Below are positions 1 through 10,896 of a stretch of 64,000 nucleotides of DNA, one piece after another. Position 1 is the first letter of the stretch. Each line of letters begins with the position of its first letter. Source of the DNA: Chaetoceros tenuissimus. Lineage: Eukaryota > Bacillariophyta > Thalassiosirophyceae > Chaetocerotales > Chaetocerotaceae. Where the stretch lies: NCBI GenBank assembly GCA_021927905.1, contig BLLK01000022.1, positions 1,302,001-1,366,000 on the forward strand, in the 5' to 3' direction. The notes below the pieces were generated by a model, which did not search any database, was not told where the DNA came from, and saw nothing but the letters and a program-made list of their open reading frames with translations. A program made the position numbers and the translations under genes.

Positions 1-2
1 TG

Positions 3-86
3 GAGAACCGTCTGGGTCTGGAAACTGAAGCTATGAACAACTATGCTGAACCAGCTGAGATAGTGCAAAATTCCGCAGATGGATAG
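3..86 (+). CDS. possible 3' end of an upstream gene (partial)
   Basis: The third forward frame is open from the window edge to a TAG at 84-86, giving 27 residues ending IVQNSADG. An AT-rich stretch follows, as expected of a 3' UTR. No family can be recognised from so little sequence, and a chance open frame of this length is quite possible. Confidence 0.3.
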   Translation, partial: ENRLGLETEAMNNYAEPAEIVQNSADG

Positions 87-398
87 TATATATGCCTTCA
101 TCGACTAATGGAGTAATTCTAGTGACTTTGTAATTGATAATTCAACCTCTACTCTACTTATCTACATACAATAGTGCAGATTGAATTACAATCCGAATTC
201 ATTGTGTCTACAAGTACAAAATCTTTGAGCTCTTACAGTTAAAAGACGTTATTGAAAAGAAAAAAGAAATTGATTTCACACACCTTGTTGCACAATAGGT
301 GATCAAAATAAATCAATGAGTATGGTATTAAAAATATAGCTCGTAAAGATCAAAGTCTTAAATAATTATTTCATATCCTAATGTTGAGAATTGACTGT
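87..398. other. intergenic, AT-rich, convergent 3' ends
   Basis: This stretch lies between the possible upstream gene end and the stop codon of the first GT8-like gene. It holds A/T runs and no convincing ORF, repeat or RNA. It probably contains the 3' UTR of the minus-strand gene. Confidence 0.5.
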
Positions 399-2739
399 TT
401 ACTGTTTCATGCAATCATGATGACAGTTCGCACGACACTCTGGATCATTGATACCCTCCATACAGTTCACAAAGTCGTCGATAGTCAAAGAAGTATTCAT
501 ACAAGCTCCTGCACTACAGTTGCTCATACAGTCCTTGCATGTATCACATTTGCCCGCTGCCAAGTCAGCTGCATTACAAATGAAACACTTCTCATCACCC
601 TCTGCCCAGTCAGGATTGTAAGTACATGGTGAATCTTGCTGTGGCTTACATCCGCATCCATTTGGAACAGCAGTTCTACTGATCTCAACTCCTCCACAGA
701 CATTTCCACTACCCTCAAACGCTGGAAAGTGACTGTTCTGCATTGCACACTCTTGGTTATTACCTGGACCACTGCGACAGTTGTTCACATTATTGAACTC
801 ACAACAGTCGGTAGCTGAAGTATCACAGAAACCACAGTTACAGTCGATACACATGAGCACTGGAGAAGTCTGACAGTATGTACCCTCTGGACATGCATCG
901 CAAGGGTTCTCCGGAGTAGTACAAGTACAGTCAGACTTCATCATGGTGCCCTCTGGACAAGGCTCAGGTGGACAAATAGTCTGCCAAGTTGGCTGATCGA
1001 CAACATCTCCAGTAATTGGAAGCTGACCGTCAGTACCTGGCTCACGACAGTATCCAAGGAACTGACTCTGTTTGAAAAGTCCGATACGCTTCTGCTTGTT
1101 GTTCTTGTTGAAGTACTTCTCCTCGAACTTGTAGCGATGACCGTAGAACTCCTTGTGCATGGAATGGCAAAGTTCAAGAGTTTTAGGTGGAAGACTTGGG
1201 TTGTCATATGGACACTTCTGAGGATCTCCACAAATCTCCTGGTAGTGCATAGCATTAGTAATTACAAGAAGTGGATCTGAAATGGCATCATCACCAACTT
1301 CAGCAACGCATGCATCACCTGAGTCGAACGCATATCTACAACGATCAAGCTCCTGATATCCAGCATTGTTTGCAAAGTAATATGCAAGGAACCCACTAAT
1401 ACCCATACCTCCCTTGAAGTTGTGATATCCTTGCCCATTCCACCCAGTAGCTGGATCGAAAGGAGTATTCACATACGCATTCACAATGTTGTTAAACTCC
1501 TCCTCAGATGGCTTCACAATCAAGAAGCTAGTATCAACTCCCTGTCCTCCAGTAGATGGATCAGGTGCAGTCTTGACGTAGTACCCCTTCAATGCAGGAT
1601 CTGCAAGAAGTGTATCAATCTCGGTGGTGATTGGGTTGAGCTGAAGAGTATCAAAAGAAAACAATACCACAGCTGGATGGGTAACCATGTTCCAGATGTT
1701 CAACTTCATAGAGTCTCTGATTCCTACATCACTCTCGATGTTCTCGACGATATATGGCTGAGTATCATACAACATAGTCTCGATGATCGGATGTCCAAGA
1801 AGCTCAACATTGTAGTCCATGGACTGGAACAACTTGGTTCTATCATACATATCACCATATGTACCTTGTATAGGACAAATGTTTGCCATAGGGTGAATCA
1901 ATGCATGCCTGTACAATAGTAGGTAATGAAAGAACATCAGCAATGAATGAGAAAACAAACTCCCAAAGATATCTCACGTCAAACACATACACTTACATTT
2001 GATATCCAAGATCAGTCGCTAGCTTTCTCTGAGTATCGGAAGCATTTTTGTTCTCCTTCAATGCTCTTGCTACAGCGTACTCATGTTTCTCACAGATATT
2101 AGTCTTCAATACTGCAGCTTGCTCATACAAAACTGCTCCCATATCAGGAGCCATACCGTTGTTTGGATACCACTCTGCACATGCAGTCAAAGCTACAGTA
2201 TATGCAATGGTACCAGCATCCTCGGTACTAGCACTCAACAAAGCTCTCTCTTCGTCATAGCTTTCTGGAGGGAAGATATCGAGAAGTTCCTTTTGATTCC
2301 CATCCAAAGGTTTTTCGTCAAGGCCATCTGGACGTGGAGGAACAATCTCAAAGTTTCCATCCACTCCAATGGGAGGGATTGGGGTAAGATCTGTGATAAT
2401 GTAAGCAGGTTCCTTGTTAGCCTCTACAGAGTCACTAGGATATGCAACATCATCAGGAGCAGCTGGAGGGTAATCAGTGTAGCAAGGGTCATCGACAGCA
2501 GATGCAAGAAGACGCATCATGTAGTCGGTGAAGGAAGAATCCTTCTCAGTCTTTTCAATGTTAGTGCCTGCAAGCTTTCTCCCTGGCTGCTCGCATTTCA
2601 GCATTCTCTCGGTTCTAGCTGTCTGATGCTGATAAGCGAGAAATGCACATCCAAGGAGACTGATGGTTGCAGCACGTTTGACCTTTCTTGATCCCCTTTT
2701 CGGAGACTGATCGTCAGCGTTTCTACGTAGGAGAATCAT
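399..2739 (-). CDS. GT8-like glycosyltransferase with Cys-rich tail, copy 1
   Basis: Two exons, 2739-1997 and 1908-399, are joined across an 88-nt intron (donor GTAAGT, acceptor TTGTACAG), giving about 750 residues. The first ATG is at 2739; the open frame further upstream has no ATG. Residues 20-40 are basic then hydrophobic (SLLGCAFLAY), which suggests a type II signal anchor. The middle resembles nucleotide-diphospho-sugar transferases of the GT8/glycogenin type: AYTVALTACAEWYPNN, DYNVELLGHP, VVLFSFDTLQLNPI, GYYVKTAPDPSTGGQGVDTS and GWNGQGYHNF. The usual DxD metal motif is SFD here, so the first Asp is missing. The last 200 residues are Cys-rich (NPCDACPEGTYC, DCCEFNNVNNC, CHHDCMKQ). A Golgi or ER lumenal sugar transferase is inferred; donor and acceptor are unknown. 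Copy 2 lies 4,456 bp away. Confidence 0.72.
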
Positions 2740-2838
2740 TTGATAATCTTTCAAAAATGCACCAAAGTGATTTTATGTCGACTCTGAAGTCTGAACATTG
2801 TGTTATTCACATGCTCGTTCCTGTTTATTTCCGCATGC

Positions 2839-2930
2839 ATTCGTTATTGATTTATCATATTTGTATTTGTGATCATAGTATCACATTCGTTATTGATTTA
2901 TCATATTTGTATTTGTGATCATAGTATCAC
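2839..2930. repeat. 46-bp direct tandem repeat, 2 copies
   Basis: Units at 2839-2884 and 2885-2930 are identical. Each ends with the inverted repeat GTGATCATAGTATCAC (2869-2884 and 2915-2930; 5-bp arms GTGAT/ATCAC). The array lies 100-191 bp upstream of the ATG of GT8 copy 1, so it may be a duplicated promoter element. Copy 2 has no equivalent upstream. A regulatory role is inference. Confidence 0.85.
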
Positions 2931-3018
2931 TTTGTTTGTTTTTTGTAAGAAAGATAGTGGAAGGACAGTCATAAATACACTATTTTTATTAACGCTATAA
3001 GTCATTTTCAGATTTATT

Positions 3019-3225
3019 TTAGGACAAATCCGGCTTCATAGGGCGGAACCCCTTCCCACCCTTCTCACCTTGTAAGCCCATCTGAGTCACGACGGTGTTT
3101 TTATTTGTGCGAAGGGATTTGAAAGTCATGGTCGCGGTGAAAAGGTGAGCACCTTTGTCGCTTTCACGATAACCTCTCAGACTTGGCACTCTCAGTATGA
3201 AAGATTGTGTTTGGACAGACGGCAT
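3019..3225 (-). CDS. doubtful small ORF or 3' exon
   Basis: An open frame of 68 residues ends LQGEKGGKGFRPMKPDLS. The C-terminal half looks coding-like and a possible upstream start (MAKTRSKAVPY) lies near 3310. No pair of splice sites joins the two cleanly, because the best acceptor (ATTTCAG) enters the wrong frame. No family is recognised. It sits between the GT8 promoter and the 3' end of the pseudouridine synthase, all on the minus strand. Confidence 0.2.
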   Translation of the reverse strand: MPSVQTQSFILRVPSLRGYRESDKGAHLFTATMTFKSLRTNKNTVVTQMGLQGEKGGKGFRPMKPDLS

Positions 3226-3443
3226 TCAACTGAAATCTCTTGATGATGCTCTCATACTGCCAGCAATCATTTACGTACATATGGTACAGCTTTGCTTCTT
3301 GTTTTGGCCATCTATTTGATTTCTATCTCATACTTTGAAATATATGCGTTGTAATCGATTTAAAATTCAATGATATGATCAAGCGCTATCGTGGCATTCA
3401 AGTTCATTTCTATGTTCATGATTTTGCAACAATACAAATCCAT

Positions 3444-4511
3444 TCAATTCAATTCAATGGAATCATATTGTACATGCTCTAAACACAATCCATTCGGTGG
3501 TGCAGTTTGAAGTAAGCCATCAGGGATTTGTAACTTGTCTTGATTTTGTTTGTCTGTGGATCGTTCGCTGTGAACACAATCTTGCTCTTGGATACAGGTT
3601 TCTAAAGCAGCTAAGTCAACTTTCCCTTGCCCAACTTCAAGGGAACAGAATGAGTGCATATTGTCATGAGGAAGAGAAATAATTGAATGACAGCTCGTTG
3701 CTCACTTACTTGAGACTAATACACCTACAATACGTCTGACCATTTTGTACAGAAAAAAATCACATGTAGCTGAAATTTTTAAAATCTTTGATTTTCCAAA
3801 TAGTGATGAGTGCTCTTCTTCTTTCACACTCAAATGCAATTTTCGTATAGATGATCTCTCCTCCCCTACTTCGAATATTGAAAGCCATTGAAAATCATGC
3901 TCACCTTCCAATAATTTTGAAGCATGTATCATATCAGCAGTATTCAAATCGTCTTCTAATTGCCAAGCGTACCGTACAAGGAAAGGTGATCGCCCGCAAA
4001 TTGCACCATTGTATGAAATAGTATAAACATATCTTTTCCATACACATGAATACCGTGGGTCAAAATCGTGTGGAACAGGAGTTACAGCTTGTGCTGATAT
4101 GGAACCCTTGAGTTGATTGCATTCAAATAATCTTAAGGCGCTTGATAGAATCTTTGCCATGGTATTGAGGTCAGTTTGGGATACAATTTTATTTTCATCA
4201 TTTTCATGATTTTTTTGCTTAGACCTTGTAAACCGTAAAATTTCATTTTCTGCAAGGTCCACTGTGATTATTTGACCCATGGCATGAACTCCAGCATCAG
4301 TTCTTCCCGCAGCAAATATTCTAACACGTCTTCGAACCATGCTTCCCAATCGCTTCTCGATATCATCTTGAATTGTATTACCATGTGGCTGACTTTGAAA
4401 TCCTTTGTACCCAGAACCATCATAAGAGATTCGAATTGCAAATCTATGACATCCTTCCATTACACACCTAGATTCACATCGCACTGCATTTCGCTCTCTC
4501 TGGTGTGGCAT
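3444..4511 (-). CDS. tRNA pseudouridine synthase, TruA family
   Basis: TruA/Pus1/Pus3 enzymes convert uridine to pseudouridine in the tRNA anticodon arm. Two exons, 4511-3710 and 3634-3444, are joined across a 75-nt intron (GTAAGT...TTGAAG). The join restores the family sequence VRRIVGVLVSIGQGKVDL and gives about 330 residues. Diagnostic motifs are RISYDGSGYKGFQSQP near the start, the catalytic loop AAGRTDAGVHAMGQ (Asp in GRTDAG), a YVYTI strand, and APPNGLCLEHVQYD at the end. The first 17 or so residues before MEGCHRFAIRI are not family-like, so translation may begin at that inner Met. It cannot be assigned to Pus1, Pus3 or an organellar TruA by eye. It lies between the two GT8 copies and is not duplicated with them. 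Confidence 0.9.
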
Positions 4512-4854
4512 ATCTCCACTGAGAAGATATATGGATCAGTAATAGAAATAATTAGCTTTAGTTACCAAGTTAGAATCTAGTTAGAAGACTCCAAAGCAAA
4601 ATTAGACAACAAGATGAACATAAGTAATATGTGCAAAACATTAGGTAAAAGTGAAGAGATAATGATTTATTGACTGGCTGAGAGAAAGAAAGTTCATCTG
4701 GGACTGACTCATCTAACTCAATATCAAAAACTTCAAAAAAAGAATACAATTAAGTGTCTTCAGCTAGTAACAAGATAAAAGTTACAAAAAAGACTACTCC
4801 AAAAACAAAATAAGTATTAAATGTAAATATATCTAGCTAGAATTACAACTGAGA
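4512..4854. other. intergenic between TruA gene and GT8 copy 2
   Basis: This AT-rich stretch holds the presumptive promoter of the pseudouridine synthase gene and the 3' UTR of GT8 copy 2. No ORF, repeat or RNA structure is evident. It has no similarity to the sequence downstream of GT8 copy 1. Confidence 0.5.
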
Positions 4855-7180
4855 TTATTGCTTCATGCAATCATGATGACAGTTCGCACGACACTCTGGA
4901 TCATTGATACCCTCCATACAGTTCACAAAGTCGTCGATAGTCAAAGAAGTATTCATACAAGCTCCTGCACTACAGTTGCTCATACAGTCCTTGCATGTAT
5001 CACATTTGCCCGCTGCCAAGTCAGCTGCATTACAAATGAAACACTTCTCATCACCCTCTGCCCAGTCAGGATTGTAAGTACATGGTGAATCTTGCTGTGG
5101 CTTACATCCGCATCCATTTGGAACAGCAGTTCTACTGATCTCAACTCCTCCACAGACATTTCCACTACCCTCAAACGCTGGAAAGTGACTGTTCTGCATT
5201 GCACACTCTTGGTTATTACCTGGACCACTGCGACAGTTGTTCACATTATTGAACTCACAACAGTCGGTAGCTGAAGTATCACAGAAACCACAGTTACAGT
5301 CGATACACATGAGCACTGGAGAAGTCTGACAGTATGTACCCTCTGGACATGCATCGCAAGGGTTCTCCGGAGTAGTACAAGTACAGTCAGACTTCATCAT
5401 GGTGCCCTCTGGACAAGGCTCAGGTGGACAAATAGTCTGCCAAGTTGGCTGATCGACAACATCTCCAGTAATTGGAAGCTGACCGTCAGTACCTGGCTCA
5501 CGACAGTATCCAAGGAACTGACTCTGTTTGAAAAGTCCGATACGCTTCTGCTTGTTGTTCTTGTTGAAGTACTTCTCCTCGAACTTGTAGCGATGACCGT
5601 AGAACTCCTTGTGCATGGAATGGCAAAGTTCAAGAGTTTTAGGTGGAAGACTTGGGTTGTCATATGGACACTTCTGAGGATCTCCACAAATCTCCTGGTA
5701 GTGCATAGCATTAGTAATTACAAGAAGTGGATCTGAAATGGCATCATCACCAACTTCAGCAACGCATGCATCACCTGAGTCGAACGCATATCTACAACGA
5801 TCAAGCTCCTGATATCCAGCATTGTTTGCAAAGTAATATGCAAGGAACCCACTAATACCCATACCTCCCTTGAAGTTGTGATATCCTTGCCCATTCCACC
5901 CAGTAGCTGGATCGAAAGGAGTATTCACATACGCATTCACAATGTTGTTAAACTCCTCCTCAGATGGCTTCACAATCAAGAAGCTAGTATCAACTCCCTG
6001 TCCTCCAGTGGATGGATCAGGTGCAGTCTTGACGTAGTACCCCTTCAATGCAGGATCTGCAAGAAGCGTATCAATCTCGGTGGTGATTGGATTGAGCTGA
6101 AGAGTATCAAAAGAAAACAACACCACAGCTGGATGGGTAACCATGTTCCAGATGTTCAACTTCATAGAGTCTCTGATTCCTACATCACTCTCGATGTTCT
6201 CGACGATATATGGCTGAGTATCATACAACATAGTCTCGATGATCGGATGTCCAAGAAGCTCAACATTGTAGTCCATGGACTGGAACAACTTGGTTCTATC
6301 ATACATATCACCATATGTACCTTGTATAGGACAAATGTTTGCCATAGGGTGAATCAATGCATGCCTGTACAATAGTAGGTAATGAAAGAACATCAGCAAT
6401 GAATGAGAAAACAAACTCCCAAAGATATCTCACGTCAAACACATACACTTACATTTGATATCCAAGATCAGTCGCTAGCTTTCTCTGAGTATCGGAAGCA
6501 TTCTTGTTCTCCTTCAATGCTCTTGCTACAGCGTACTCATGTTTCTCACAGATATTAGTCTTCAATACTGCAGCTTGCTCATACAAAACTGCTCCCATAT
6601 CAGGAGCCATACCGTTGTTTGGATACCACTCTGCACATGCAGTCAAAGCTACAGTATATGCAATGGTACCAGCATCCTCGGTACTAACACTCAACAAAGC
6701 TCTCTCTTCGTCATAGCTTTCTGGAGGGAAGATATCGAGAAGTTCCTTTTGATTCCCATCCAAAGGTTTTTCGTCAAGGCCATCTGGACGTGGAGGAACA
6801 ATCTCAAAGTTTCCATCCACTCCAATGGGAGGGATTGGGGTAAGATCTGTGATAATGTAAGCAGGTTCCTTGTTAGCCTCTACAGAGTCACTAGGATATG
6901 CAACATCATCAGGAGCAGCTGGAGGGTAATCAGTGTAGCAAGGGTCATCGACAGCAGATGCAAGAAGACGCATCATGTAGTCGGTGAAGGAAGAATCTTT
7001 GTTATTACTTTCAACATCTGCAGCGAGTCTTCTTCCTTGCTGCTCACATTTCAAGCTTCTCTGTGCAGTAATGCTCAAGGAGTTGTTGTATGCAAGGAAT
7101 GCACATCCAAGGAGACCTATTGCAGCAACACGTTTGCCCTTGGAGCTAGTAGAGCCTTCTTTTGTTCGACGAGATAACAT
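4855..7180 (-). CDS. GT8-like glycosyltransferase with Cys-rich tail, copy 2
   Basis: Exons 7180-6453 and 6364-4855 are joined by an 88-nt intron in the same place as copy 1, giving about 745 residues. Exon 2 encodes a protein identical to copy 1. In the conserved part of exon 1 the only residue change seen is Ala to Val in LLS-A/V-STEDAG. The first 60 residues differ (start MLSRRTKEGS, hydrophobic stretch AAIGLLGCAFLAY), but the same basic-plus-hydrophobic anchor pattern is kept. The SFD variant of the DxD motif and the Cys-rich tail are as in copy 1. The last codons differ only synonymously (AAG CAA against AAA CAG). UTR and upstream sequences are unrelated. Recent gene conversion or strong homogenisation of an older duplicate is inferred. 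Confidence 0.72.
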
Positions 7181-7778
7181 ATCTTATTCCAGTTTGAGTG
7201 ATTATGAGTAAAGGAATGTGAATGAAGTTGGTTCCTCTACAACAAAAAGGAAGGAATGCAGCTCCGAAGCTCGATTGAATTATCTTTTTTGGGTTTTCTC
7301 GATGACTTCTTGTGCCAAAAATGGGACCAAAGTATCATCTTCTCGTTGTCTTGCCTAGGATCTAGTATATTTACTACGTACGTATAGATGGAGTCATTTA
7401 TCACTTTTTCAAGCAACTATGGATTGTAATTAAATGTGTACCTGAAAATAGTTTATCCTTCGCGATTCAAACTCTAAATGACAAAAGTTTCACTGGTAAC
7501 TAATACTTGGTATTAATCCGCGATTATATTCACATCTTGTAGTTGGAAGGCAATTCCCAAAAGCCAAAAGATGTACAATTCCATTCTTTACGGAGTTTTC
7601 CACATTGTGAACAAATGGTCATTTCGGAGTCATTCTGATCGGCAGCTGGCATGACAACCCTTTTAGGCTATTTCTTTCTCATCGTTTGAGGTGTGGATAA
7701 ACAAGAGACCAGAAATTCCACATGGAGATTGCGTGGAGTTACAGCTTTTTTATAAAAAACATTGTTTTCATTATATAC
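7181..7778. other. intergenic, promoter side of GT8 copy 2
   Basis: About 600 bp without a plausible gene. It should contain the copy 2 promoter and the 3' UTR of the FAD oxidoreductase gene. The 46-bp repeat found upstream of copy 1 is absent. Confidence 0.5.
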
Positions 7779-9225
7779 TTATTTCCACCATGATATGTCT
7801 GGATAATCTTCTAGAACAGATGTCTCGTCATTCTCAACGACCATTCTAGAAAGAATTTGGCCATATATTCCATGGTAAATCAGTCCTCTGGCACTTAATC
7901 CAGTGAATAGAAAAGAATTTGGATGCACATCATTGTGTTTTGACTTTCCGATGATCGGTATCCTTCCAAACTTTCCTCTCCTGCTTTGTACACGATATCC
8001 AATTGTTACCCTATCTAGTTTTCCTTCTTCCCAAACAAATGGTGAAATATCATACGATCGTTTCTTCAACTCATCAAGAACACCAAGCTCGTCCAACGGC
8101 TCAGATTTATATTCATGCGTAGCACCTATGAGAACTTTATTTGGATCGGGGAGGGGTGTCATATATTTTCCACATAATATTGCTTCATTTGGATAGGAAG
8201 CATCACTCTCAAGATGCATTTCTGCTGATTGCCCTCTCACTAGTTCAACTGGAAAATCTTGTGCATCTTTTTGGAAAATCTCATCGTGGAAGAGGCCTGA
8301 ACCAGCTGAAAAGATGGCAGTATCAAAGCTTGCAAGTGTTTCCTTCCAGTCGGTATCTGGATCTACAATTTGCCAAGTTGACTTTTCAGGCGACATCGTA
8401 CGAACTGCTTCCCAAAGTCCTTGTAAGTAGGAAGTTACATGAATCACATAGCATCCATTCTCTAGTGCAATACCTCCAAGCGCTGAAGTTCCGCATGCTT
8501 TCTCAAGATCATCTGGTTCCAACCAAGTCGCGTATTCAGGATGAAGTTCAGCAGTCAGTTTCAGTTGATCTACATTCTTTTCAGACAAGGCTATTCTAAA
8601 GAGACGATCTCTGAGAATACAATCAGGATTATGTTTCTTTGCTGCTTCAAGTAGGTTATTGGTAGACTCCAAGCCTTCCAACCCTAAATTGATGAGCTTT
8701 CCTTTTGGTGAAAAGGGATGTAACAAACTGTAAAGAAAGAAAAAAGTCAGAAAGCTGTCCAAAATATATGAACAAGAATGAATACACTCATAGAAGAAGG
8801 TAAAAGTCTCAGCGATCTTGGTGATAAAGTTTGTCGTCATAAGGGTACTAATCTTAATCAAGAGTAGCAAATATAAATTGATCTTCATTGACTTTGACCT
8901 CGTCTACTATATTCAAACAAGTAAACAGTACGGACCAAAAGACTCACCCTCCTGCAACAGAGCTTGCACCTCCTTCTCCAACATTACATTTGTCAAATAT
9001 AGTTATATGAACATCTTGGCCTAAAGCTTGCCGAAGATGATAGGCTGTGCTTAATCCACCAAGACCTCCTCCTACAATAGCAATATTTTCTGGCTTCGTG
9101 GAAAAGAGTTTGACGGGTGTTCGACTCGCTGGAGAGGAGGGAGAGTGAAAGCTCCTCGCCAGACCCAATACCCTCATTACAACGAGAGAGACAAAGATAT
9201 TCTGTACACCAGACCAGTATTTCAT
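7779..9225 (-). CDS. FAD-dependent oxidoreductase, DAO family
   Basis: This is a D-amino-acid-oxidase-type flavoprotein (DAO fold), which oxidises amine or amino-acid-like substrates with FAD. Exons 9225-8948 and 8727-7779 are joined across a 220-nt intron (GTGAGT...TTTACAG). The join gives the family string SVAGGLLHPFSPKGKL and about 408 residues. The FAD Rossmann motif IAIVGGGLGGLSTAYHLR (GxGxxG) lies at about residues 48-65. Later parts include PLPDPNKVLIGATHEY and LFTGLSARGLIYHGIYG, the C-terminal FAD-contact region. Residues 1-45 form a hydrophobic then Ser/Arg-rich leader (VMRVLGLARSFHSPSS, then KLFSTKPEN), probably for an organelle. The substrate is not identifiable; related bacterial proteins act in thiamine or tRNA modification. 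Confidence 0.82.
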
Positions 9226-9530
9226 CGGTGCTTACTTCCAGGCGTTCTTTTATTTGAAGTAACCTTCATTGTTTTGTCGATGTTTCCTAAAAAATGAGTG
9301 GATCGATGAAGGATGAAAAGGAAAGATATCCATTGATGTTGTGTGGTTCTAGAGTCGTTCCCGAGTCCGACATGGATAAGAAAATGAAACACACCACACG
9401 ACAAGCCAAGCTGAACGCTGAACATCATCTTGCATGTAACTAATTACCTGCTCGAAATAAAAGCTGTTGCTTGTATCAACCGTACCAATCAAAGAGAGAC
9501 ATACTTTTATTATACATTCCTAACTTGAAA
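9226..9530. other. divergent promoter region
   Basis: The roughly 305 bp between the FAD oxidoreductase gene (minus) and the bS6 gene (plus) is a likely shared or back-to-back promoter. No clear motif could be picked out and no ORF is convincing. Confidence 0.5.
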
Positions 9531-10017
9531 ATGGTCTTTTACGAATGTGTCGTGACTGCTAGAAATACTGCTCGTAAGTTCATTTTCGTTGAACCAGAAA
9601 ATCTACCCTTTTCCTCATCAGACACTCATGACCTCCTTATTTCTCTCTGAAGACTTTAATCAGCTGAATGATCTTGTAAAGAAAATATCGCACAAGGTTG
9701 TTTCATCTGGTGGAATTGTACGCTCTGTTCAAAATCATGGAATTAGAGATTTACCACATCGTTTCAAAGCAAAATACGCAGATCGGGAAGGAAATAGATA
9801 TTACAAAAAGGGTCGTTTCTTCTCCATCTATTATGATTCCAACCCAGTGACACAAAAAGAAGTAGATGGGATTTTAAAAATGGATGAACAAGTGCTGAGA
9901 AATACGCATTTGAAGGCGAGGAATAAGCTTTGGTATGTCAATATTACACGAGAAGAAAAGAATCCATATATTCAGAAAGTAAAGGAAATGGAAAAGGCTG
10001 AAAAGGGCGATTTGTAG
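9531..10017 (+). CDS. ribosomal protein bS6, probably mitochondrial
   Basis: bS6 binds 16S-type rRNA with bS18 in the platform of bacterial-type small subunits. A 43-nt first exon (9531-9573) encodes MVFYECVVTARNTA. It joins 9653-10017 across a 79-nt intron (GTAAGT...CTGAAG), giving 135 residues. The MxFYE start, the GG-turn in VVSSGGIVRSVQNHGIRDLP, the basic RFKAKYAD and the strand FFSIYYD followed by DEQVLRNT match the bS6 fold in order and size. There is no bipartite plastid presequence, so mitochondrial use is inferred, although diatom bS6 could also serve other compartments. The 3' end faces the next minus-strand gene 222 bp away. Confidence 0.85.
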
Positions 10018-10239
10018 ATTTTACGTAGAGAGATATTCAGAACAATGATAGTGAATTGAGAAAGAAACAATATGAAATATGAATATATATTGAATTGGAG
10101 TGAAAAGAGCTACCGTTTCAGATATTAAATAGGAAAGGAAATACTTCATATAAAAACGATACTATTATATTCATTCATTATTGCATTAACTTGGTATTCA
10201 ATAAATGTCAGAATCAGCAAGTTGCTGAAAAATCCATTA

Positions 10240-10561
10240 CTACTTCAACTCAGTGAAGAGAAATGGCTTTTCAGAACACAAGTCATACTTCAAAAGCATG
10301 TAAAAGTATTGTTGCATTCGAGATTCTCGAAAATTTTGGGCCATGACTAACCAGTGCTCCCAATCGTAATTTCTAAGTTTTGAAGAAATAATGTATTCAT
10401 GTTGCATTTGCATCGCGTGCAAACGCTTAGTCCAATCTGGTCCCTGGAAAGGTGTCTCAATTTTGTTCCACTTACTGTTCCATAGCATCATTAGATTCAT
10501 GAAATGCTCGTACTCGAGTCTTTGTTAAACGAACTCCAAAGCCAATAATCGCTTTGGCCAT
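10240..10561 (-). CDS. small unrecognised protein, frame break near 10515
   Basis: The long frame (YEHFMNLMMLW, WNKIETPFQGPDW, YDWEHWLVMAQNF, SEKPFLFTELK) is rich in Trp and clearly looks coding; it ends at 10240. A good start, MAKAIIGFGVRLTKTR from ATG 10561, is in the neighbouring frame, which reads into a stop after 29 codons. The two frames meet at CGAG/TACGAG near 10513-10516, where a single extra or missing base would join them into a protein of about 106 residues. Alternatively this is the last exon of the gene at 10625-10896, using an unusual donor (GTAACA, 10633) and acceptor (CGAG, 10513), in phase. Family unknown; a small mitochondrial protein is possible. Confidence 0.5.
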
Positions 10562-10624
10562 ATGACTTTTCCCACATCATTCAAGGCGCAGTTGTATAAG
10601 GCCTGTACATATTGCAGTCTCCAA

Positions 10625-10896
10625 TTATGTTACTTCCTCTGCTTGTCTTTCAGCAGCTGCTTTCAATTCCTCTATTGGAATTTCCCATTTTTCTTTTTTT
10701 TTCTTCTTGATCATTGCATCCAAGAAGTCATTGTAAACTTGGACTCGGTTACAACTAGGTCCATATGTAAACTCCATATATCTTGGATGATTTCCAAGAT
10801 TGTATGCTAGACGGAAATGATCCATTAAGTAGTTGACACTCTCTTTCTCACCCAAGAGCATCTTTGGTGCTAGGCAGATTGTCAACATGGTGCAAT
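10625..10896 (-). CDS. small unrecognised protein with Lys-rich C-terminus
   Basis: The open frame has a strong acceptor at its start (TATTGTGCTTTAG, exon from 10896), so an undetected 5' exon is possible; otherwise the start is ATG 10888. It encodes APKMLLGEKESVNYLMDHF, YMEFTYGPSCNRVQVYND, IKKKKKEKW and a predicted helical tail (IEELKAAAERQAEE), ending in a TAA at 10625. No family is recognised. It may form one gene with 10240-10512; see that entry. The 121-nt gap between the two has splice sites much weaker than every other intron in the window. Confidence 0.45.

Noticed and set aside
1422-2691. Plus-strand ORFs inside the GT8 genes, present in both copies
   Set aside because: They repeat in copy 2 only because the DNA is nearly identical; base changes there alter these frames but are mostly silent in the minus-strand frame.
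9222-9428. Minus-strand ORF adjoining the FAD oxidoreductase start
   Set aside because: No splice site links it to the gene and its content is not coding-like; the known N-terminal leader already provides a start at 9225.
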